Positions 55,931 through 64,000 of a stretch of 64,000 nt of DNA are shown one piece after another. The notes under the pieces are model-generated. The model made no database searches. It saw only the letters and a list, made by a program, of their open reading frames with translations, and had not been told where the DNA came from. Source of the DNA: Galeruca laticollis (Eukaryota > Arthropoda > Insecta > Coleoptera > Chrysomelidae); NCBI GenBank assembly GCA_963921935.1, contig OY998178.1, positions 201,160,862 through 201,224,861 of the forward strand, given 5' to 3'. The stretch's first letter is position 1. The number at the start of each line of letters is the position of its first letter. The translations under genes and the position numbers were made by a program.

Positions 55931-58900
55931 AATCCAGGGAGCGATGCCGGCGGTAGCTTAATAACCGGTAGGGCCACCCATGCCGGTAAGGTCTCGAAGA
56001 GATAAAGGTGAAGCTAAGAAGATTTCCAGCAGCGTCTGACTCAGAGTGGGCGGCTGCAAACGGCGTCGGATCTTCATGTTAGAGTCGGCCTATACTTACA
56101 CTCGCCAAGACGTCTGGCCAACGTGGTGTTTTAAGGCTAACCCCCTCCCAATGATGATGATGACAGGAACGATAAATATAAGGCCCCCAGTTCCCAGCAG
56201 TTCTAACAACCCTAACCAAGGCAGCGGACAGACCAGTTGTAGAACGGAGGGTGCTAAGAATCCCTGGGATAGATAAGGCTGCTAATTATACATCTCGACA
56301 TATAACGCTAGGTCCATAGGTAGTGACGAAAGAATGGAAGAGGTTCTATGTGAACTGAAGAAAATAAAATGGGACATCCTCGGAATCGCAGAAGTTCGAA
56401 GAAAAGAAGAAAAATGCCTCAGGCTAAAGTCTGGACACATCTTGTTTTATAGGGGCAACGAAAATGATACAATGGGAGGTGTTGGAATTCTAGTTCGTCA
56501 GAGAATTTCACCTAACCTTCAAATTTCTAAAGCCATCTCGAGCAGAGTAGTCTATGTAACATTCAAGATAAACTCTAATATAACCATAAAGGTTGTCCAA
56601 GTTTATGCACAAACAACCACACACGAAGATGAAGAAGTAGAAACCATGTACGAAGATATCACACAGAGTTTGACCGAAAACAAAACGCATTATGCTCTGG
56701 TAGTTGGCGATTTTAATGCCAAGATTGGCAAGAGCTGTGGTGATTCAAAGTATGTCGGTAAATTTGGTCTTGAATTAATAAACGATCGGGGCAATATGGT
56801 AGCGAGCTTCCTAGAAAAAAAAACAACTATACGCCCCTAATACCTTCTTCAAAAAAAGAACAAATAAGAAGTGGACCTGGATAAGTCCAAACGGAGAAAC
56901 TAAGAACGAGATTGACTATATTCTGACTCATCATAAACACATCATATCCAATGTCGATGTACTGAACTCGTTCAATACGGGTAGTGACCATAGAATGGTC
57001 CATTGTAAAGTAACAATAAATGTAAACCTAGAAAAGGCCAAAAAATTCAAGAACAAGCAACAATACTTCGACATAACCACCTTAAGAGATCAAAAGGCGA
57101 GATATAATACTGAGCTAGTGAAAAATTTTACAAATGAAACAGCGCACCCCAATAAAACATAAATGAAATTGATAAGCCTCTAACAGAAATAATAAGAGAC
57201 ACGGCAGAAAAATGCATGAAACCAAAACAGAAGAAACAAGACAAGCTCTCCCCAAAAACAAAAGAACTCCTAGAAAAAAGAAGAGAACTCATCAGAAAAG
57301 GGAAAAGACAAACTGTAGAATACAAGGAGATAAACAAAACGGCCAGAAAATTGGCAAAACAAGACATCAGGGAATACCAAGAGAAACAAATAGAAAATAT
57401 CATTGAACGGAATAGGGGACTGAATATTTTCCATAAAGAAAACAGCTACAAGAAAGAGATCCAGAAGCTATCCGACGAGGAGGGAAATATAGTCGTTCAT
57501 AGACAAGAAATGGGGGTTACCGAAGAATTCTACACAAAACTATACAGCTCACACACGAGACAAAAGGAGACAGAAAGCGAGGAAAAGAGAATAATAATGA
57601 ATGATGAATCCGAAGACCTTCCAAAAATCGAGATCGAGGAAATCAATAGAGCACTGCGACAAACCAAAAACGGAGAAGCAGCAGGAGATGATGGTATACT
57701 GCCAGAGATGCTAAAGGAATGAGGAAAAATTCTAATGGAACAACTAAAATCGCTTTTTAACAAATGCCTGAATGAAGGAACCGTTCCAACAGACTGGGAT
57801 ACCTCCATAGTTATACTTATTTACAAAAAGGGAGATCCGGCCAGTCTTGAAAATTACCGACTAATAGGTCTTGTCTCACAGATCTACAAGTTATTCATGA
57901 AAATAATTACCAATAGATTAGAAAATAAATTTGAGGCATATTTATCGAAAGAACAGGCTGGCTTTAGGAAAAATATGAGTACAATAGAACACATACACAC
58001 AATCAGAGTATTAATAGAGAAAGCCACGGAGTACAACATCACAACATGGATGGCATTTGTTGACTTTAGGAAGGCCTTCGACACGGTGGAATCCTGGGCG
58101 GTAATCCGAGCAATGAGAAAAGCCAGAATCAATCAAAGATACATCGACATCATAAGCCACATCTACGTAAACTCTAAAATGAAGATCAGGATGCAAACAG
58201 ATACAAATGAGATAAAGACTGGAAGAGGAGTGAGACAAGGGGATGTAATATCACCAAAATTATTCACGCTATTTCTCGAAGATGTATTTCGAAATTTACA
58301 CTGGGAAGACAGAGGAATAAACATAGCAGGCGAATAACTGAACAACTTGAAATTTGCAGATGACATCGTTATATTCGCTCAAACCGAGGCAGAACTGATA
58401 GGCATGATTCAGGAACTATACCATGAAGCAAACAGGGTTGGACTAGAGATAAACATAAATAAAACCAAATTCATGACAAACGAAGATACAATTACCAATA
58501 CACTAACCATTGAGAACCAGTTAATCGAAAAAGTAGCGTCGTACATTTATCTAGGCCAAGAAATAACAATTAGTAAGGAATGCCAGAATACAGAGCTCAA
58601 TAGGAGAATACGGTTAGGATGGACAGTATATAGCGAACTAAAACAGGTGTTTCAGTTAAATCTACCAATGAAACTAAAAGCAAAAGTATACAATACATGT
58701 GTCCTGCCAGTGTCTACATATGCATCGGAAACTTGGGTCTTGACAAAAAAGAACTTGAACAAGCTCAAAACACATCAAAGAGCAATAGAGAGAAAGATAG
58801 TTGGAGTAACACTGAAAGACCGAAATACTAACGAATGGATCAGGAGAACGTCAAAAATCGAAGACATCGAAAGGAGAATAGCCTCACTCAAATGGAACTG

Positions 58901-59135
58901 GGCTGGACATATTGCTAGGAACAACAACAACTGGAGCAGCAAAGTGACTAGATGGAGACCCTGGGGGCGAGAGGAGAAGCGTTGGCAGACCTCAACAGCG
59001 TTGGTACGACGATATAAAACGCACAGCAGGTTTAAATTGGTATCAGGTTGCACAACACAGGGAAACCTGCAGAACATTGAGAGAGGCCTATATCCAACGG
59101 ATAGAAAACGGCTAGAAGGAAGGAAGGAAGGAATA
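55931..59135 (+). mobile_element. RTE-type LINE (RTE-1), nearly full length
   Basis: A GC-richer leader (55931-56290) is followed by an APE endonuclease, a linker and a reverse transcriptase, and the element ends with an AAGG repeat tail (GGAAGGAAGGAAGGAA at 59118). Both flanks are pieces of the same protein remnant, so the element inserted there. Left boundary and target duplication were not resolved. Confidence 0.85.
56160..57140 (+). pseudogene. RTE-1 endonuclease domain
   Basis: In one frame from about 56160: MMMMTGTINIRPPVPSS, two stops (56274, 56283), then YISTYNARSIGSDERMEEVL, WDILGIAEVRRKEE, GGVGILVRQ and YALVVGDFNAKIG. Asn, Glu and Asp residues of the APE nuclease are visible in YNARS, AEVR and GDFNA. 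A shift near 56820 leads to NEIDYILTHHKH and NTGSDHRMVHCK, the end of the domain with its catalytic SDH. Acts by nicking target DNA. Confidence 0.85.
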
Positions 59136-59156
59136 CAATTAAGTTCCGCTCCTTAA
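57141..59156 (+). pseudogene. RTE-1 reverse transcriptase
   Basis: Frames 57216-57722, 57735-58337 and 58347-59156 continue one another with stops at 57720 and 58335. Motifs: NGEAAGDDGILPEMLKE, VILIYKKGDPASLENYRL, FRKNMSTIEHIHTIR, FVDFRKAFDTVE (first Asp), GVRQGDVISPKLFT and KFADDIVIF at 58352-58378 (two catalytic Asp). The C-terminal part (TYASETWVLTKKNLNKL, WNWAGHIAR) is typical of RTE. Near 58970 a shift replaces the expected GRPQQRWYDDI end, which is present in another frame. Confidence 0.88.
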
Positions 59157-59740
59157 GACAGGAACCAAGAAGCTCTGACTAATGCTTTGACAACCCTAAA
59201 TCATTTAACTCTTTTTGAACAATAAAATGTGGCTCGCCGGAACTGGAACCAGGCGTGGATGTGGGGTCGGTCCATTGTTCCTCGAAGCTTCCTGAAGAAC
59301 CGTTATTACCTTAATTATTTCCCAAAACAATATTTTGCCAATCTATAGACACCGTCGGTACTGGTAAGTCTGCATTGCGATGAACATGTCTTATGACAGA
59401 TTGCAAATTTGGATAATCAATCTTACGCTTTTCTTTTTTGGAATAACCTTCAGTCTTTGTCATACAAAAATATAAATCTCGCTATACCATTGGAACTGCA
59501 AAAAGGCATACTTCTTCTCCTCCCTTTCATCCACTAAACCAATGACACACTACAGCTAACACAGCACACATGGTAGCCCAGTGTTTGTCTTGATCTCCGA
59601 CTACAACAACAAAATACATGAAATAACCTTTTTTCACATCAGAAAATGGTATGGCTTGTCACTCACCATAAATTCTCCACAATTATAACAAAACTTGTTA
59701 GGAGAAATTTTGCAACTGCGGCGCGTATGACTTGTCATTT
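59136..59740 (-). pseudogene. Multicopy arthropod protein remnant, upstream part
   Basis: From 59740 on the minus strand: MTSHTRRSCKISPNKFCYNC, GYFMYFVVVVGDQDKHWATM, FAVPMV and KIDYPNLQSVIRHVH, then EPHFIVQKELNDLGLSK and SELLGS. It matches the N-terminal part of a frequent insect protein with a CxxC-type start and GDQDK box; I know no function for it. It continues at 55930-55625 beyond the RTE insertion. Several frameshifts and stops. Confidence 0.6.
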
Positions 59741-60914
59741 TTGTCGTTAAAAAATGTTTCTCGACACTTCACAACTCGAATGTAAACTAAGTAAGAGAAT
59801 AAATAATCCATTCTTTGAAATCTTTCAGCGTATAATTACAGGCCAATTTAATAACCCCTTATAAAATTTATTGTCTGTGAAAAAGAAGAGGATCTAAAGA
59901 ACATATTCAAAAGAAGTACGTAGGGCTTTATAAATATGTTTTCTGTTCTTTGGAAGGTATTAGCATTATAAAAATTATTGTTTGAACTTTGTAACAAAAA
60001 TCGTGTCTGCCAGTGATTTCCACGAAAACTTTATAGGAAAGTATTCTCTGCATTTAACCAATCCTATCTATATGAGATATACTGGGTGCTCAATCCATGT
60101 GTACTTACGTTAGGAATGTTAGCCCCAAAATTTACAAAAAAATTGCTGGAAAAGTATGGTATATTGTGAAAATATAATAGTGCATTGTTTTTATGGATTC
60201 AATAACTGAATGTAAAGATCCGAAGGAAAACTATACAACATGTTATTCAACGTCACAAATATTATTGTGACTATGAATTGTTATGATGTGACTTGCTTGT
60301 GGAGTATTATTCTATCAATCAATGAACAAAAATATTTTTTATAATTGTACAGTTGGTTATTGTATTTAGTTATATTTCTATTTGACATTTGACTTAAGCC
60401 TTGACACAAATTATAAATAAAATGGTCTAGCGTTGTTCTAGCTAGCAAATTATTATATTAAAGGTAAATTAGAATGATTTATACATTAAAAATATTATTG
60501 AATAAAGTACGCTAACGTTTATTTACCAATGATTTGTCAATTGTTTATTTTTATATTGTATAGGACCAATATATAGGTATACAAAACGTGCGATTTTTGG
60601 CATAAATTACCAGATATCTATGTGAAGATGTATTACAGAAATAATACTGTTCATGATATAATATAAATAGATCGCAAGAGCATATACGAAGAAGCTCTTT
60701 TTTAACAAATAATCATCTTCTTTTTGCTTAAATGAAAGTTTATTTACAATTTACATAATTATTCGGTTATAATATGTCAAAAGTCAGAAGTGCTGAATAA
60801 AACCATCTGTTATCTGACCAATTAGGAATCTACAGAACCACTCCTCCTAGTTTAAAAACCGGAATTATATGAAATTCTATGTTATTTAAATAATTAAATA
60901 AATGCGAGTTATAA
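59741..60914. other. Spacer, nothing recognised
   Basis: AT-rich; no coding sequence or repeat was resolved. Confidence 0.4.
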
Positions 60915-61046
60915 AATATATTGTGTAAAACTTGTGCCAATATGACTTTCTGTAGTACTCGTGCTTTGCACAACTCACCGCTTCGCGGTTCGTTGTGCAA
61001 ACTTCTCTCGTACTACAAAACGAGTCATTGTGACACTTGTTTCACA
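60915..61046. repeat. MITE-like palindrome with GCTTCGCGG loop
   Basis: Arms of about 60 bp (60918-60976 and 60986-61046) pair imperfectly around CCGCTTCGCGG. They share GTACTCGTGCTTTGCACAAC-type words on the left and their inverse on the right. The GC-rich loop stands out in AT-rich DNA. It fits a fold-back or MITE unit. Confidence 0.75.
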
Positions 61047-61805
61047 AATAACTATACAAATATTCAGCTGCGCATTTGTTTCTCTTAATAGTAGAACCCA
61101 ATTATAAGCATCATCAATACGTTGAAGGTACGCAATTGAAATTTCTGAATGCTATATCATTATGTATCTCTCGCGTCTCGTAGTTTCACAACCAAACATA
61201 TTTTAATCTACATTGAACAGTTCTTGTTTCCAATTCTGCAGGATAATTCATATTGTGGGAACGATACCCAAAGCCGTATGAGAAGTGATATTCTGGAGTT
61301 GTTTGCGCTTCGTTCATATAACTACTGCTTGATTTCAGTACACTAAAATAATTCTTTTGCTGTTGTTATTGAAATACTAAAGGAAAGTTCTTTCAAATAT
61401 TTCTACAAAATCTAGAGATTAATCTAGAGGATATGCAGCATTTTTGTCAAATTTTTTTTTATCTTTCCTACATCGATTATGTATGTTGTGATGACAATAA
61501 CATCCTTCATATCTTCGGCCGCACGGTAGTTCCAAAATTCATTATCCTATGAAAAAGCTTGTTACGGATTATCCTGTAATATTCTGTAGATATTCCAATT
61601 CAAGTTTCAAGAATCTTGTCAATCCCACCCTTTGATATTGAACATTTTGTTTATTATCCAATGTATTTGTTTCCTCATCTGTTGGTAAAACGGATTTGCA
61701 TCGTTATTTCCGCTTCTCAACTAACAGTACGAGATCCTATCAACTTCATGGTTTTTAAATTATGAAGTAGTATAATCGTAATATTCTTCTTATTCTACCG
61801 CTAGG
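61047..61805. other. Spacer, nothing recognised
   Basis: No feature could be supported. Confidence 0.4.
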
Positions 61806-62160
61806 ACTTAGTCCTGATGTATTTTCTAAAATATTCCTCATTCTTAGGATGCCGCCCAGCGTTTTGGTGGTCTTCCTGAGATTATCGGGTTGTTGGGATT
61901 TTTATTTTAGGTATTAAGCCGTCGGGCATCCTATCCACGTGATCTCTCTAATGTTTTCGTTTTGTTCTGACCTATCTCACTACGTCTTGTAGCTCTCTAA
62001 TTCCGCCATTTCTTTTACGGTCGAGCAGTGTATAGCCTGTTATTAATCTTAGTATTTTCATTTCTGTTATTCTTAATAGCCTTTCGCTTTGAGAGTTTTC
62101 GACCCTTGTTTCAATGGTATACGTCATGACGCGTCTAGCACACTTTGTAGATTTCGACAT
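61806..62160 (-). pseudogene. LINE C-terminal fragment
   Basis: The minus strand reads KCARRVMTYTIETRVENSQ, then LLRITEMKILRLITGYTLL and RNGGIRELQDV, followed by shifted text with WIGCPTA. This is the region after RT in RTE-like elements (YG.E.W ... MK.LR.I.G). It is a different family from the neighbour at 62408-64000, because the corresponding region there is distinct. Confidence 0.65.
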
Positions 62161-62407
62161 TTCTGGATTTAATCAAGTGCTTGTTCCTCCATATTATGTC
62201 GCGGAGGTATCAAAAGGGTTTCAGTTATTTGGTTCAGCACCTCTTCTTTTAGGTTCCTACAACTTGTTATTTTGGAGCCAAGGTATGTGTATATAATTAC
62301 TTGCTCTATACTTTTGTTCTATACTGCCCGTTTGTAAATTCTTGGTTTCCTATGTATCTTCTTCTTTCGGCAACCCTTCACAGTCCACTACTGGACATAT
62401 GTCTCCC

Positions 62408-64000
62408 CTATATTCTTCCAAGTTTCTTTGTTCTGTGCAAGTTAATGCCATCTGTTGCCCACTTTGTTTTTAATATCGTCGAGCCAGCGTAACTATGGGC
62501 TATGCGTGTTATGACGTCCTCAACTTTAGTTCTTTGTCTTATACTGTCGTTTGTGATATGGTCTCTAAGGCTTATTCCTAACACCATCCGTTCTACGGCT
62601 CTTTGAATGGTCCTAAGCTTGTTAGATGATTTAACAGTGAGTGTCATGGTTTCCATTCCGTATGTCATCACGGGTAATAAGCAGGTATTAAAGACCTTTC
62701 GTTTCAAATTTATTGAAATAGTTCGATTTCTCAAGACGTCAACGATGTGTTCACTTATATATTGTCAGGTGTCATGATTTTTGTTTTATTTAAATTCATG
62801 GTTAATCCAATTCTTGAGGATTCTCTTTGAAGTTCTTCTAACATCTCTTGTAATTCCATTTTATTCTGGCTAAAGAGCACTATATCATCCGCAAAACATA
62901 GATGGCTCAGATGTTTGCCGTCAATTTTGATGCCTTTCTTATTCCAGTCTATGGCTTTAAAAACATCTTCCAGTGCAAGTGTGAACAGCTTTGGGTAGAT
63001 GGTGTCCCCTTGTCTTACTCCTCTTTTTATTTGAATTTGGTTTGTTTCTAACTGTTCCGTGATTTTAACGGCGATTGTCGCATTATCATATATGTGTTTG
63101 AGAAGCGAGAGTTCTTCCATTGTTCATTGCCTTAAAAATAGCCCACAATTCTACGGAGTCAAACGCTTTGTTATAGTCAACAAATGCGAGGTGTAGTGGT
63201 TCGTTGAGCTCGTTGCACTTTTCTATTATCGTGCGGACCAGGCTGTTCCGGGGGCTGATAAGCATCTAATCTTGTTGTAAGTCTATTTGTTACAATCTTT
63301 GTCAGAAGTTTGTACGGGTGGGGAAGTAAGCTAATAGGCCGATAGTTTTCGATACTTAGTTTATCGCCCTTTTTGTACAGTAGAGTCACCTGGGCGTTCC
63401 ACCATGTTTGGGGTATTACGCCTTCTGTTAGACATTTATTAAGAAGAATTTTTATTGATTCTACAGTAGTGATTCCGCCAAATTTTATCATTCCATCTCA
63501 CCCTGGTGCTTTACCGTTTTTAATTTCAGATAATGCTAGTTCTACTTCTTGTATGGTGATGTCAGGCAGAGAATTGAGAATTCTTTCGTCAGCTGCGCTT
63601 ACTGGTTCTGGGTTGCTTTCTGAGTATAGTGCGCTGTAGTAATTTTCCACAATGTCCATTAAATATTTTCTGTCTTCTTTGACGTTTCCATTTGCGTCTT
63701 TTAGTTGATGTATTTGGAGGCGACCATTACTGTTGAGTGTTTTAAGTATTTTCATGTTTTTCTTGTTTTCGATAGTCGTTGTTATCATTTTTGTGTTGTA
63801 CTGCCTTGAATCTTCTCTTGTTTTCTTTTTTATAGTTGTGTTAATTACGTTACATTCAAGAGTCCCTCTCTCCAAATTTGCTTTTGTTCGCCATAAGTTC
63901 TCTAGTCTCCTTTTGTATTATTGAATTATTCTTCTTGGTAGCGGTACATATATTTTTGGTCGTCGTCCTAATATCAGTACTTATTTGGTTTTCTGGGTCG
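62408..64000 (-). pseudogene. RTE-type LINE (RTE-2) reverse transcriptase, open at window end
   Basis: From the window edge inward: the pre-RT helix region (TRELMANKSKFGER; KKTREDSRQYNTKMI), LSEIKNGKAPG*DGM with a stop, TLLYKKGDKLSIENYRPISL, KIVTNRLTTRLD, then FVDYNKAFDSVE after a shift. Next come GVRQGDTIYPKLFTLALEDV and LCFADDIVLFSQ (two Asp). The post-RT part has NTCLLPVMTYGMETMTL and RMVLGISLRDHI. At least four frame breaks and a deletion near 62735 make it non-functional. The endonuclease would lie outside the window. Confidence 0.87.

Noticed and set aside
57128..57403. 91-codon minus-strand ORF that looks like a membrane protein
   Set aside because: It is antisense to the Lys/Glu-rich linker of RTE-1, which gives Phe/Leu/Ser-rich reverse frames.

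Overview
This is a repeat-rich stretch of an arthropod nuclear genome, most likely an insect. The evidence is the mix of element families (Helitron, Penelope-like, BEL/Pao, Ty3/gypsy, pogo, Tc1/mariner, RTE-type LINEs, Crypton-like recombinase), very short spliceosomal introns inside element genes, and an AT-rich background. I found no intact host gene, no tRNA or rRNA gene and no CRISPR array. Almost every recognisable protein belongs to a mobile element, and most are broken.

Layout. 1-695: 5' end of a Helitron on the minus strand, running off the window. 703-1038: fold-back terminal repeat of a Penelope-like element (PLE-1 family) with a hammerhead-ribozyme core. 1390-4382: pogo-type DNA transposon with 24-bp inverted repeats, TA target duplication and a decayed transposase. 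4385-11042: largely unexplained. 11043-20045: 5'-truncated PLE-1 copy, split by a BEL/Pao LTR retrotransposon (11394-19327, minus strand, 5-bp target duplication). 20050-20526: remnant of a multicopy arthropod protein. 20899-23760: DNA element with 36-bp inverted repeats, many subterminal repeats and a two-exon gene of unassigned family with a DDE-like residue pattern. 24290-25880: a LINE endonuclease fragment and a tyrosine-recombinase fragment. 26231-31140: two LTR/leader-like segments in inverted orientation. 31914-34020: a decayed second member of the 21-23 kb protein family. 35225-43883: Ty3/gypsy element flanked by 115-bp direct repeats and itself interrupted by a 2.7-kb composite insertion (39037-41759). 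45600-52300: BEL/Pao remnant interrupted by a giant inverted pair of Penelope-like elements (47004-51471). 52760-53420: Crypton-like and Tc1-like remnants. 54325-54535: third PLE-1 terminal fragment with a hammerhead. 54601-55612: Tc1-like element. 55625-59740: multicopy-protein remnant split by an RTE LINE. 60915-61046: palindromic MITE-like unit. 61806-64000: two further LINE fragments.

The window records successive nested insertions. The clearest reads are BEL into PLE-1, a PLE inverted pair into BEL, a composite element into gypsy, and an RTE into an older pseudogene. The most unusual items are the unassigned transposon at 20.9-23.8 kb, hammerhead cores in the PLE-1 terminal repeats, the 2.16-kb-arm PLE palindrome containing one fully open reading frame, and the composite insertion that pairs a gag-like protein, a coiled-coil ORF1-like domain and a small predicted membrane protein.
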